Shown here in pieces: positions 52,652 through 61,164 of a DNA stretch of 64,000 nt. This DNA is from Agromyces sp. H66 (GTDB lineage Bacteria > Actinomycetota > Actinomycetes > Actinomycetales > Microbacteriaceae). Each line of letters starts with the position of its first letter. Positions within the stretch are counted from its first letter, which is position 1. A program made the position numbers and the translations under genes. Below the pieces are notes generated by a model, which was not told the origin of the DNA, searched no databases, and was given only the letters and a program-made list of their open reading frames with translations. Location of the stretch: NCBI RefSeq assembly GCF_004959775.1, contig NZ_SJZG01000003.1:248001-312000 (forward strand), in the 5' to 3' direction.

Positions 52652-53500
52652 CTACGGCTTGGGGATGGAGGTGTACGACTCGGGCCGGCGGTCGCGGTAG
52701 AACTGCCAGGCGTTGCGCACCTGCCGGATCATGTCCATGTCGAGGTCGCGCACCACGACCTCCTCCTCGGTCTCCGAGCCGTAGTCGCCGACGATGTTGC
52801 CCTGCGGGTCGACGAACTGGCTCTTGCCGTAGAAGTTCACCGCGAGGTCGCCGTACTCGTTGTCTTCGAGGCCGACGCGGTTCGCGGCGCCGATGAAGTA
52901 GCCGTTCGCGGCGGCCGCGGCGGGCTGCTCGATCTCCCACAGGCGGTTCGACAGGCCGGGCTTGGTGGCGTTCGGGTTGAAGACGATCTGCGCCCCGTTG
53001 AGGCCGAGTTCGCGCCAGCCCTCGGGGAAGTGCCGGTCGTAGCAGATGTAGACGCCGATCGGACCGACCGCGGTCTGGAAGACGGGGTAGCCGAGGTTGC
53101 CGGGGCGGAAGTAGAACTTCTCCCAGAACTTGTCGAGGTTCGGGATGTGGTGCTTTCGGTACGAACCGAGGATCGTGCCGTCGGCGTCGACGACGACCGC
53201 GGTGTTGTAGTAGACGCCCGGCTGCTCCTCCTCGTAGATGGGCAGCACCATCACCATGCCGAGCTCCTTCGCGAGCGCGGCGAAGCGCTGCACGACGGGG
53301 CCGTCGGCGGGCTCCGCGTAGTCGTAGTACTTCACGTCCTCGGTGATGCCGAAGTACGGACCGTAGAAGAGCTCCTGGAAGCAGATGACCTGGGCGCCCT
53401 GCTCCTTCGCTTGGCGGGCGAACTGCTCGTGCTTGTCGAGCATGGACTCCTTGTCGCCGGTCCAGGTCGTCTGCGTGATGGCCGCTCTGACGATCGTCAT
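52652..53500 (-). CDS. Nitrilase-family beta-ureidopropionase
   Basis: The 282-residue CN-hydrolase has the catalytic triad E43 (FQELFYGPYFG), K116 (YRKHHIPN) and C153 (VYICYDRHFPEGW). GLNGAQIVFNPNATKPG and AANGYFIGAANRVG resemble eukaryotic beta-alanine synthase. It hydrolyses N-carbamoyl-beta-alanine to beta-alanine, CO2 and ammonia. It is the first gene of the nine-gene operon, divergent from the MocR regulator. Confidence 0.92.
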   Translation of the reverse strand: MTIVRAAITQTTWTGDKESMLDKHEQFARQAKEQGAQVICFQELFYGPYFGITEDVKYYDYAEPADGPVVQRFAALAKELGMVMVLPIYEEEQPGVYYNTAVVVDADGTILGSYRKHHIPNLDKFWEKFYFRPGNLGYPVFQTAVGPIGVYICYDRHFPEGWRELGLNGAQIVFNPNATKPGLSNRLWEIEQPAAAAANGYFIGAANRVGLEDNEYGDLAVNFYGKSQFVDPQGNIVGDYGSETEEEVVVRDLDMDMIRQVRNAWQFYRDRRPESYTSIPKP

Positions 53501-53639
53501 ATTGCCTCCTGAGTCGGTCGGCGCCGTTGCCGTCCGCTCGGTGGTGCCTGGCGTGGAGCTGGTGTCAGGGACTCACCGGGCGTTGCGTTGGCGCCGAGAG
53601 GGAAATGCCGAGTGGCTGCTCCCGGGGGAACCGCCGAAC

Positions 53640-53730
53640 GAGCTTGCGACCCGTTCTGTTATTGTTCGGCGTGAACATTTCTCTTTTGTTTCACTCTGTG
53701 ACGCTGTGGTTACTTATCCTGTCGCCTGCT
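53640..53730. promoter_or_regulatory. AT-rich control region of the pyrimidine operon
   Basis: This stretch is clearly poorer in GC than its surroundings and lies between divergent promoters. It holds TGTTCggcgtGAACA (53663-53677), a 5-bp palindrome, and two CTGTG words. I could not fix -10 and -35 boxes for either direction. Confidence 0.45.
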
Positions 53731-53749
53731 TCGTGAGGAGGCAATGGTC

Positions 53750-55156
53750 ATGTCAGGTATTCATGTGAAACCTGTTCCCGCCGACGTCTCCACGCTCACC
53801 GCGCTCGCCGACTTCCCCGACACGAGTCCACGCGGCATCGCCGGGGTCATCGCACGTCTCGTGAACACCGGCGAGCTCGCCGGCGGCGACCGCCTGCCCA
53901 CCGTGCGCGACCTCGCCGGCAGCCTCGGGGTGAGCCCCGCGACCGTGAGCCAGGCGTGGCAGGCGCTCTCCCGCGCCGGCCTCATCGAATCGCGCGGTCG
54001 CGCCGGGAGCTTCGTGCGGCCGACCTCCCCGGGCCGGCTCGCGCCGCGCATGCGCGGCATGGCCGCACCGAACGACCCCGTCCGCCTCGACCTCTCGCGC
54101 GGCACGCCCGACCCGCTCCTCCTGCCCGCGCTCGGCCCGGCGCTCTCGCGGGTCTCCGCGCGCGCCGAGACCGGCAGCTACCAGGACGTGCCCGTGATCC
54201 CGCCGCTCGCGGCCGTGCTCGCGCGCTCGTGGCCGTCCCAGGCCGGGTCGATCATGGTCGTCGACGGCGCACTCGACGCGATCTCCCGCACGCTCGAGCA
54301 GCTGGTGCGGTTCGGCGACCGCGTGGTGGTCGAGAGTCCGGGCTTCCCCCCGTTCCTCGACCTGCTCGACATGCTCGGCGCCGAGGCCGTGCCGGTGCGC
54401 CTCGACGAGCACGGCATGCTGCCCGAGGCGCTCGCGCGGGCGCTCCAGCGCCGTCCGGTCGCGGTGCTCCTGCAGCCGCGCGCGCAGAATCCCACCGGAG
54501 CGTCGATGACGCCCGAGCGGGCCGACGAGCTCGCTCGCGTCATCCGCTCCGCCCGCGACGTCGACGACCTCGTCGTCATCGAGGACGACCATTCGGGGCT
54601 CATCTCCACCGAGGGCGACGTGACGCTCGGCACGTCGATTCCCGACCGCGTGGTGCACGTGCGCAGCTTCTCGAAGTCGCACGGCCCCGACCTGCGCATC
54701 GCCGCCCTCGGCGGACCCGCCGAGCTCATGGAGCGCATCGCCGCGCGCCGCATGCTCGGCCCCGGCTGGACCTCGCGCATGGTGCAGACGATCCTGCTCG
54801 ACCTGCTGACCGAGGGTTCGTCGATCGACGCGGTCGCCGAGGCGCGACGCCAGTACTACACCAGGCAGCGTGCGCTCGGCGACGCGCTGCGCGCCCGCGG
54901 CGTCGCGGTCGCCCCGGCCGACGGCATCAACCTGTGGATGCCGGTGCTCAGCGAGCGCTCGGCGCTCGTGCAACTCGCGGCGGCCGGCATCCGGGTCGCC
55001 GCTGGCACCCCGTTCCTCGCGGCCTCCGAGACGACGGATGCGCGTGGCCGAGCCGACTTCGTGCGGGTCACGGTCGGCGTGCTGCGCGAGGGCACCGAGG
55101 AGGTCGCCGACGCGCTCGCCTCGGCGGCGACGCACCTCGCGGCGGGCGGGTACTGA
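53750..55156 (+). CDS. MocR-type regulator of pyrimidine catabolism
   Basis: The protein has 468 residues. A GntR winged helix (about 20-85: RLPTVRDLAGSLGVSPATVSQAWQAL) is joined to an aminotransferase-fold domain (about 110-465) with the PLP lysine in RSFSKSHGPDLR and IEDDHSGL at the PLP aspartate. It is divergent from the operon that makes and uses beta-alanine, so a beta-amino acid forming an external aldimine is the likely signal. Of two in-frame ATGs (53744, 53750) the second has the better distance from AGGAGG (53736-53741). Confidence 0.92.
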   Translation: MSGIHVKPVPADVSTLTALADFPDTSPRGIAGVIARLVNTGELAGGDRLPTVRDLAGSLGVSPATVSQAWQALSRAGLIESRGRAGSFVRPTSPGRLAPRMRGMAAPNDPVRLDLSRGTPDPLLLPALGPALSRVSARAETGSYQDVPVIPPLAAVLARSWPSQAGSIMVVDGALDAISRTLEQLVRFGDRVVVESPGFPPFLDLLDMLGAEAVPVRLDEHGMLPEALARALQRRPVAVLLQPRAQNPTGASMTPERADELARVIRSARDVDDLVVIEDDHSGLISTEGDVTLGTSIPDRVVHVRSFSKSHGPDLRIAALGGPAELMERIAARRMLGPGWTSRMVQTILLDLLTEGSSIDAVAEARRQYYTRQRALGDALRARGVAVAPADGINLWMPVLSERSALVQLAAAGIRVAAGTPFLAASETTDARGRADFVRVTVGVLREGTEEVADALASAATHLAAGGY

Positions 55157-55192
55157 CCGCCGGCCGCCCTGCAGCGGTCTCGGGCCGGCGGT
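55156..55192. terminator. Hairpin between convergent MocR and EF-G-like genes
   Basis: ACCGCCGGCC (55156-55165) pairs with GGCCGGCGGT (55183-55192); the first base is the last base of the MocR stop codon. Confidence 0.65.
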
Positions 55193-55294
55193 GCCGGGAT
55201 CTGAGGAGATTCCCGCAACCGAGGTCGCCTCCGAGCGGCGAGCGTTCCTCAGACGGCCGGATGTCCTCAGTTCCAGCACTGCGTCAGCCGTGCG

Positions 55295-57355
55295 TCATGC
55301 CCTGACCGAGCTGGGCGCCTTCGCGTAGCGGTCGGGCGTGATCACGAGCTCGGCCTGTCCACCCGTCATCGACCGCAGGTCGAGCACGTACCGGGCGAGC
55401 TCAGCGTCGGGCACGCTCGCCACCACCCGGGCCCGGCCGTCATCCGCCGCCTCCGTCGCGCTCACGCGACCCCGACGACCTGACAGGTCGGTGAGCACCG
55501 TGCCCTGCAGGTCGGAAGGCACCGTGACGGTCACGGTCGACACGGGCTCCAGCAGCACCGTGCCCGCCTCGACGAGCGCGGCCTTGACGCCCATCGACGC
55601 GGCCGTGCGGAAGGCCATCTCCGACGAGTCCACCGAGTGCGCCTTGCCGTCGTAGAGCTCCACCCGCACGTCGACCACGGGATGCCCCTGCGGCCCGCCG
55701 GTGGCGAGCGCGTCGCGCGCCCCCTTCTCGACCGCGGGGATGTACGTGCGCGGCACGGCGCCGCCCACCACCTTGTCGACGAACTCGAACCCCTGGCCCG
55801 GCGGCAGCGGCGAGAGCCGCAGCTGCACGACGGCGAACTGGCCGTGCCCGCCCGACTGCTTCTTGAGCTTGCCCTCGGCCTCGGCCGATCCCGCGATGGT
55901 CTCGCGGTAGGCGACGGGCGCCGGTCCCGTGTTCACGTGCACGCCGAAGACCCGCGCGAGGCGCTCGACGGCGACGTCGAGGTGCGTGTCGCCGAGGCCG
56001 CGCAGCACGGTCGCGCCGCCGGCTCGATCGATCACGAGGGTCGGGTCCTCGGCGACGAGCCGGGCGAGCGCACCCGAGAGCTTCTCGTCGTCGGCCTGCG
56101 ATGCGGGTTCGAGGCTCACCGCGAACACCGGCGCCCGCCGTGGCCGCGCCGCAGGCCGCGCGCTGCCGTTGGTGCGCGACCAGAGCAGGGAGCCCGTCGG
56201 CGACCCGGTGAGCTTCGCGACCGCGCCCACCTCGCCCGCCCGCAGCGCGTCGGCCGGCAGGTGCTCGGCGCCGCGGAGCCGGAAGAGTCCGTGGATGCGC
56301 TCGTCGACGCCCGTGGTGGCGTTGCGCAGCCGATCGCTCGGCCGCAGCACGCCCGAGAGCACCTTGAGCATGGACACCTGCCCGACGAACGGGTCGGCCA
56401 CCGTGCGGAACACGTGCACGAGCACCTCGCCGTCGGGGTTCGGCGCGACCGCGACCTCGGTGCCCGCGTCGCCCTCTCCCACGACGATCCGCCCGTCGTG
56501 GTCGAGCGCCGACGGCGCCAGCGCGCACAGCAGGTCGGCCACGCGATCGACGCCGGTGCCGGTCAGGCCCGAGCACACGACCACGGGCACGGCCTCGCCC
56601 GACGCCACCTCCCGGGCGAACGTGCGCTCGAGGTCGCGGGCGGGCGGCTCGTTCCCCTCGAGGTAGGCCTCGAGCTGCTCGTCGTCGTGCGAGACGATCT
56701 CCTCGGTCACGTCGACGTGCATGCGGTGCTCCTCGGCCTCGGCCTCGGCCGGCAGCGGCGCCTCGTGATGGCGTCCCGACTCGTCGTACTCGAGCGCCTG
56801 CTCGCTCAACACGTCGGCGACCCCGTGGAACGCCTGCTCCTCGCCGAGCGGCAGCTCGAGCGGCCACAGGTGCTCGCCGAACGCCGCCCGCAGTTCGGCC
56901 AGCACCCGCCGGAAGTCGGCGCGGGCCTTGTCCTCCTGGGTCACCACGACGATGCGCGGCACCCCCGCCGCCTCCGCGGCCGACCAGACGAACCGCGTGC
57001 CGGCGGTGACGCCGTCGACCGCGCTCACGACGACGAGCGCGACATCCGCCACCGACAGCGCCGTGTCGACGCCGCCGACGAAATCCGGATGCCCCGGGGT
57101 GTCGGCGAGGGTGACCGCATGTCCGGTGCCGTCGGCATCCGTCCAGTCCAGGTAGGCGAGCGAGAGTCCGAGGGTCGTGCCGCGCGCGATCTCCTCGGGC
57201 TCGTGATCGCACACGGTGGACCCCTGCTCCACGCTGCCGATTCTCGAGATGGCGCCGGCGCGATGCAGCAGCGCCTCGGCCAGGGTGGTCTTGCCCGAAC
57301 CCGTGCCGCCCACGAGGGCGACGGTCCGGTGCGTGGGGGTTGCTGCCGAGTTCAT
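55295..57355 (-). CDS. Elongation factor G-like GTPase (EF-G2 type) with altered G4
   Basis: The 686-residue protein has the EF-G domain order I-V. The G1 P-loop is GGTGSGKTT, G3 is DTPGHPDFVG, and domain IV shows SGGHGQFAVVQLRLSPL and EMAFRTAASMGVKAAL. At G4, where guanine specificity is set, VVVTQEDKARADF replaces the usual NKxD-type motif, so both the asparagine and the lysine are missing. Actinobacteria often carry such EF-G paralogues besides FusA; none has a settled role. It stands alone. Confidence 0.9.
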   Translation of the reverse strand: MNSAATPTHRTVALVGGTGSGKTTLAEALLHRAGAISRIGSVEQGSTVCDHEPEEIARGTTLGLSLAYLDWTDADGTGHAVTLADTPGHPDFVGGVDTALSVADVALVVVSAVDGVTAGTRFVWSAAEAAGVPRIVVVTQEDKARADFRRVLAELRAAFGEHLWPLELPLGEEQAFHGVADVLSEQALEYDESGRHHEAPLPAEAEAEEHRMHVDVTEEIVSHDDEQLEAYLEGNEPPARDLERTFAREVASGEAVPVVVCSGLTGTGVDRVADLLCALAPSALDHDGRIVVGEGDAGTEVAVAPNPDGEVLVHVFRTVADPFVGQVSMLKVLSGVLRPSDRLRNATTGVDERIHGLFRLRGAEHLPADALRAGEVGAVAKLTGSPTGSLLWSRTNGSARPAARPRRAPVFAVSLEPASQADDEKLSGALARLVAEDPTLVIDRAGGATVLRGLGDTHLDVAVERLARVFGVHVNTGPAPVAYRETIAGSAEAEGKLKKQSGGHGQFAVVQLRLSPLPPGQGFEFVDKVVGGAVPRTYIPAVEKGARDALATGGPQGHPVVDVRVELYDGKAHSVDSSEMAFRTAASMGVKAALVEAGTVLLEPVSTVTVTVPSDLQGTVLTDLSGRRGRVSATEAADDGRARVVASVPDAELARYVLDLRSMTGGQAELVITPDRYAKAPSSVRA

Positions 57356-57433
57356 GTGGCCTCCCGCTCCGGTGCGGATCTGCGTCGTCCATCCATCGTG
57401 GACCCGTCGCGTCGGGAACGCCAGCGCCGGGGC

Positions 57434-58297
57434 CTACCCGGCTCGCCGGGCGGCGACGAGCGCGCGGGTCTCCGGACCGATCCGCGTGCCGAGCTCCGCG
57501 ATGAGCGACGCATCGTCGCCGGTGACGATGAACGTGTCGACGCCATGACGCGTGGCGAGGTCGGCGAGCACGTCGGGCCTGGCGGCATCCGGTCCGACGT
57601 TCAGCAGGCGCCGGATGTCGCGTGGCTCGCGCCCGGCGGCCCGCGCCGCGGCGTCGATCGCCGAGTGCCCCGCCTCGAGCGCGGCCGCACCGCCGTCGAG
57701 GCGGGCGAGCGACGGGAGCCACCCGTCGGCCGCGCGACCAACGAGCCGGAGGCCCCTGGGCTTCAGCACGCCGAGCCAGATGGGGATCGGCCGCTGCATG
57801 GGAGCGGGGCCGCGCTTGGCCCCGCGGACGGGATGGTGCTCGTGGTCGAGGAACACCCCGCCCGAGGCATCCGTGTCGAGCAGTTCCCGGATGACCGTGA
57901 CCGCCTCGGCGAGCGCGTCGCCCGATTCGGCGGGGGTGCGCACCGGCGCGCCCATCGCCTCGGCCGCCTGCGGGAAGCCGCCCGCGCCGAGGCCGAGCAC
58001 CACCCGCCCGGCGGTCAGCAGGTCGAGGGATGCCGCCGCGCGGGCGAGCACGGCGGGCGGCCGCAACAGCAGGTTGTGCACGTTCGCCGAGATGCGGATG
58101 CGGCTCGTGCGCGCGCCGACCCAGCTCATGAGCGTCCACGCGTCGAGGAAGCGCGGCTGGTAGGGGTGGTCCTGGAACGTCACGAACTCGAGGCCCGCCT
58201 CCTCGCTCGCGACGGCGAGCGCCACGGTGCGTTCGGGGTCGAGCGCCGAGGGCGTGATGAAGGTGCCGAATTCGATCGGTCGTCCGTAGTCGCGCAT
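57434..58297 (-). CDS. LLM-class F420-dependent oxidoreductase
   Basis: The 287-residue luciferase-like TIM barrel has the family features FGTFITPSALDPERTVALA, VHNLLLRPPAVLARAAASLDLLT and GAGGFPQAAEAMGAP. It is divergent from cofD/fbiA, a gene for F420 synthesis, which makes F420 the likely cofactor rather than FMN. The substrate is unknown. A TAGCGT box (58304-58309) lies six bases before the ATG. Confidence 0.88.
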   Translation of the reverse strand: MRDYGRPIEFGTFITPSALDPERTVALAVASEEAGLEFVTFQDHPYQPRFLDAWTLMSWVGARTSRIRISANVHNLLLRPPAVLARAAASLDLLTAGRVVLGLGAGGFPQAAEAMGAPVRTPAESGDALAEAVTVIRELLDTDASGGVFLDHEHHPVRGAKRGPAPMQRPIPIWLGVLKPRGLRLVGRAADGWLPSLARLDGGAAALEAGHSAIDAAARAAGREPRDIRRLLNVGPDAARPDVLADLATRHGVDTFIVTGDDASLIAELGTRIGPETRALVAARRAG

Positions 58298-58303
58298 GCG
58301 GCC

Positions 58304-58309
58304 ACGCTA
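58304..58309 (-). promoter_or_regulatory. -10 box (TAGCGT) for the leftward LLM oxidoreductase gene
   Basis: TAGCGT is followed by GGCCGC and the ATG at 58297. The mirror-image box for cofD lies 36 bases away. Confidence 0.5.
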
Positions 58310-58345
58310 CGCGTTCGGGCGGGCGGGTGCGCTCGCGGCCGGCGG

Positions 58346-58351
58346 TAGCGT
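58346..58351 (+). promoter_or_regulatory. -10 box (TAGCGT) for cofD
   Basis: TAGCGT is followed by GGAGCG and the GTG at 58358. GGAG could also act as a very close ribosome site. Confidence 0.5.
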
Positions 58352-58357
58352 GGAGCG

Positions 58358-59401
58358 GTGAAGATCGCGGTGCTGGCGGGCGGTGTCGGGGGCGCACGGT
58401 TCGTGCGCGGAGTGCGGGCGGCGTGCGCCGAACGATGGCCGGCGCGAACGGATGACGCGACCGCTCCCGGCTCGTCGAGCGCCGGTGCCGCGACCTCCGC
58501 CGACGTGACCGTGATCGTGAACACGGGCGACGACCTGTGGCTCGCGGGCGTGCGCCTCATGCCCGACTTCGACTCGCTGCTGTACGCGCTCGCGGGCGTC
58601 AACGACGCCGAACGAGGCTGGGGCCGGGCCGGCGAGACCGAGCGCGTCGCCGCCGAGCTGCGCGAGTGGGGCGTGGGCTGGCCGTGGTTCACCCTCGGCG
58701 ACCTCGACCTGGGCACGCACCTCGCGCGCACGGCGTGGCTGCGCGAGGGCGCGACGCCGTCGCAGGTGGCCGAGCGCCTGCAGCGTCGCTGGCCGCTCGG
58801 CGTGCGGCTTCTCCCGGCGACCGACACCGAGGTCGACACGCACGTGCGCATCGACCCGTCGCTGCCCGACGCGGCCGGACGCGACGAGCTGCACTTCCAG
58901 GAGTGGTGGACCCGGTATCGCGCCGCGATCCCCGCGCTCGGCTTCGAGCAGCGCAACCTCGCCGAGGCGCGCCCCGCTCCCGGGGTGGTGGCGGCGATCA
59001 CGGGCGCCGATGTCGTGCTCGTCGCGCCGTCGAACCCGGTCGTCTCGATCGGCACGATCGTGTCGGTGCCGGGCATCCGGGAGGCGCTCGCCGCGACCGG
59101 TGCGCCCGTGGTCGGCGTCTCCCCGATCATCGGCGGCAGGGTCGTGCGCGGCATGGCCGACGCGTGCCTCACGGCGATCGGCGTGGAGACGGATGCCGCG
59201 GCCGTCGCCCGCCACTATGGCGTGCGTTCGGCGGGCGGCCTCCTCGACGGCTGGCTCGTCGACGGGACGGATGCCGCGTCGGTCGCGTCGCTCGAGGAGA
59301 TCGGCCTGGTCGCGGCATCCGTGCCGCTCTGGATGCGCGACCTCGACACGTCGGCCGCGCTCGCGGGCGCGGCGATCGACCTCGCCGCCCGGACGCGCTG
59401 A
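58358..59401 (+). CDS. cofD: 2-phospho-L-lactate transferase (F420 biosynthesis)
   Basis: The 347-residue protein starts KIAVLAGGVGGARFVRGV, the CofD/FbiA nucleotide-binding signature, and contains VNTGDDLWLAGVRLMPDFDSLLYAL and VAPSNPVVSIGTI. It transfers the phospholactyl or phosphoenolpyruvyl group to Fo, making F420-0. The fbiB partner is not adjacent here. The GTG start at 58358 is supported by TAGCGT six bases upstream. Confidence 0.95.
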   Translation: MKIAVLAGGVGGARFVRGVRAACAERWPARTDDATAPGSSSAGAATSADVTVIVNTGDDLWLAGVRLMPDFDSLLYALAGVNDAERGWGRAGETERVAAELREWGVGWPWFTLGDLDLGTHLARTAWLREGATPSQVAERLQRRWPLGVRLLPATDTEVDTHVRIDPSLPDAAGRDELHFQEWWTRYRAAIPALGFEQRNLAEARPAPGVVAAITGADVVLVAPSNPVVSIGTIVSVPGIREALAATGAPVVGVSPIIGGRVVRGMADACLTAIGVETDAAAVARHYGVRSAGGLLDGWLVDGTDAASVASLEEIGLVAASVPLWMRDLDTSAALAGAAIDLAARTR

Positions 59402-59429
59402 CGGCGCCCCCTGCCGCTCGGGGGCGCCG
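59402..59429. terminator. Hairpin after cofD
   Basis: CGGCGCCCCC (59402-59411) pairs perfectly with GGGGGCGCCG (59420-59429) around an 8-base loop, right after the stop codon and between convergent genes. Confidence 0.75.
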
Positions 59430-59462
59430 CCGGGTCGCGTCAGGCGCTGTCTCGGCGTCGCG

Positions 59463-59933
59463 TCACCTGGACGCGGGCACCGGGATCACGGGGCACTCGA
59501 ACGACGCCACGACACCGCCGACGACGAGGTCGCCGGCCGTCACCGCCGCCCAGAGCTCCTCATCCGAGTCGAGCACGCCGTCGCCGTCGAGGTCGCCCGA
59601 TCCGAGGGCCGCGTCGTAGCCGTTCGGCAGGCTCACCGCGTGCACCTGCCACCGCCCGCCGCGGTAGCCGGGGTCGCCGGGCGCCGCCGTGGCGATGTTG
59701 GGCTGGGTGCCCTCGGGGAACGCGTAGATCGGCTGGAACGAACTCGCCGGCGCGCCCGTGCTCGACAGGTCCGTCGGCGTGCCGACCGTGCGGTACTGCT
59801 CCCCGTCGACGTAGAAGCCGGGGCCGCTGACGCCCTCGGCGTTGGCGGCGGATGCGCCCGCCAGCACGGTGCCGACGGCGAACACCGCGGCCGCGATCGC
59901 GCCGGTCATCAGGCGGATTCGGGTGGATTCCAT
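59463..59933 (-). CDS. Small secreted protein with a calcium-loop-like motif
   Basis: The 156-residue protein has a signal peptide (hydrophobic about 9-27, cleavage after ANA near residue 32). The mature part holds GPGFYVDGEQYRTVG and an EF-hand-like acidic loop DLDGDGVLDSDEE. I recognise no family. It is a single gene after the cofD terminator and may be an extracellular, calcium-stabilised protein. Confidence 0.75.
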   Translation of the reverse strand: MESTRIRLMTGAIAAAVFAVGTVLAGASAANAEGVSGPGFYVDGEQYRTVGTPTDLSSTGAPASSFQPIYAFPEGTQPNIATAAPGDPGYRGGRWQVHAVSLPNGYDAALGSGDLDGDGVLDSDEELWAAVTAGDLVVGGVVASFECPVIPVPASR

Positions 59934-60171
59934 GTCTGCTCATCTCCTTCGCCACCGGTTCCGGCGGCACTCCACGAGTCAAGCTCCGCCGGCGGTGCGA
60001 CACCATGGACGGGGATTACGGTTCGCTGACGCCTCCTCGGATCCGTTCCGGGTCTACGATGGGGATCGACCCCTCGATCTGGATCTGATCGATGCGTGTG
60101 GCCCGGGATTGGGCTGCGAGTCGCCGACGTTCGTCGGTATCGACACGTGCACGAACCGTCCCGGAGGCCTC

Positions 60172-61164
60172 ATGTCCGTTCCCCGTCTCGCTCCCCTGTT
60201 CGCACTCCCCGCCGCGGCACTGCTCCTCGCCGGCTGCGCGGCGACCTCCACCGCGTCTCCCGGCGCGACCGGCGCCGCCGCGGCATCCGGCTATCCCGTC
60301 ACGCTCGACAACTGCGGCACCGAGGTGACCGTCGAGAAGGCGCCCGAGCGGATCGTCGCGATCAAGTCGTCGACCGTCGAGCTCCTCCTCGCCCTCGGGC
60401 TCGAGGACCGCATCGTCGGCACCGCGTTCAGCGACGGCCCCGCGCCCGAGGCGTACGCCGACGCGGCATCCGGCCTCGCGGTGCTCTCCGACAAGGTGCC
60501 GTCGCAGGAGGTCACGCTCGCGGCCGAGCCCGACCTCGTCTTCGCCGGCTGGGAGTCGAACCTCTCGGCCGAGGGCGCCGGCGACCGCGACACGCTCGCG
60601 AAGCTCGGCGTCGCGACCTACGTCGCGCCCGCCGCGTGCAAGGCCGAGGGCTACATGCCGAACCCGCTCACGTTCGACGAGGTCTTCCGCGAGTTCGAGG
60701 AGGCCGGCGAGCTCTTCGGCGTTCCGGATGCCGCGGCCGACCTCGTGGCCGAGCAGCGCGCCGAGCTCGACGCGATCGAGCCGAACGACGAGGGCCTCAC
60801 GGCGCTCTGGTACTCGTCGGGCTCGGACACGCCCTACGTGGGCGCCGGCATCGGCGCGCCCCAGATGATCATGGATGCCGCCGGCCTCGAGAACGTCGCC
60901 GCCGACATCGAGGACACCTGGACGTCGATGAGCTGGGAGGCCATCGTCGCCGCGAACCCCGACGTCATCGTGCTCGTGGATGCCGCGTGGAACACCGCCG
61001 AGCAGAAGATCGAGCTGCTCGAGCAGAACCCCGCGACCGCGGCGCTGCCCGCCGTGCAGGAGCAGCGCTACCTGATCGTCGACTTCCCGGCGACCGAGGC
61101 GGGCGTGCGCAACGTCGGCGCGGTCGCGTCGCTGGTGGAGCAGCTGGGAGGGCTCGGGTACTGA
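60172..61164 (+). CDS. FecB-type ABC substrate-binding lipoprotein
   Basis: The 330-residue protein has a lipoprotein signal (LLLAGC, C22). The mature domain is a class III (helical backbone) binding protein with EKAPERIVAIKSSTVELLLALGL and SMSWEAIVAANPDVIVLVD. Such proteins bind iron-siderophores, heme or cobalamin. The first of three import genes, it has a GGAGG site and overlaps the permease start (TGATG). No iron box or cobalamin riboswitch was found upstream. Confidence 0.93.
   Translation: MSVPRLAPLFALPAAALLLAGCAATSTASPGATGAAAASGYPVTLDNCGTEVTVEKAPERIVAIKSSTVELLLALGLEDRIVGTAFSDGPAPEAYADAASGLAVLSDKVPSQEVTLAAEPDLVFAGWESNLSAEGAGDRDTLAKLGVATYVAPAACKAEGYMPNPLTFDEVFREFEEAGELFGVPDAAADLVAEQRAELDAIEPNDEGLTALWYSSGSDTPYVGAGIGAPQMIMDAAGLENVAADIEDTWTSMSWEAIVAANPDVIVLVDAAWNTAEQKIELLEQNPATAALPAVQEQRYLIVDFPATEAGVRNVGAVASLVEQLGGLGY

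Noticed and set aside
51185-53500. Hydantoin-utilisation (D-amino acid) operon
   Set aside because: The amidohydrolase resembles beta-alanine synthase, there is no hydantoin racemase, and an aminotransferase and semialdehyde dehydrogenase for beta-alanine follow. Pyrimidine catabolism explains all genes better.
59934-60171. Cobalamin riboswitch or iron box before the FecB-type gene
   Set aside because: I found neither the conserved cobalamin-box sequence nor an IdeR/DtxR TTAGG-type palindrome. Only a short CCGACG/CGTCGG repeat is present.
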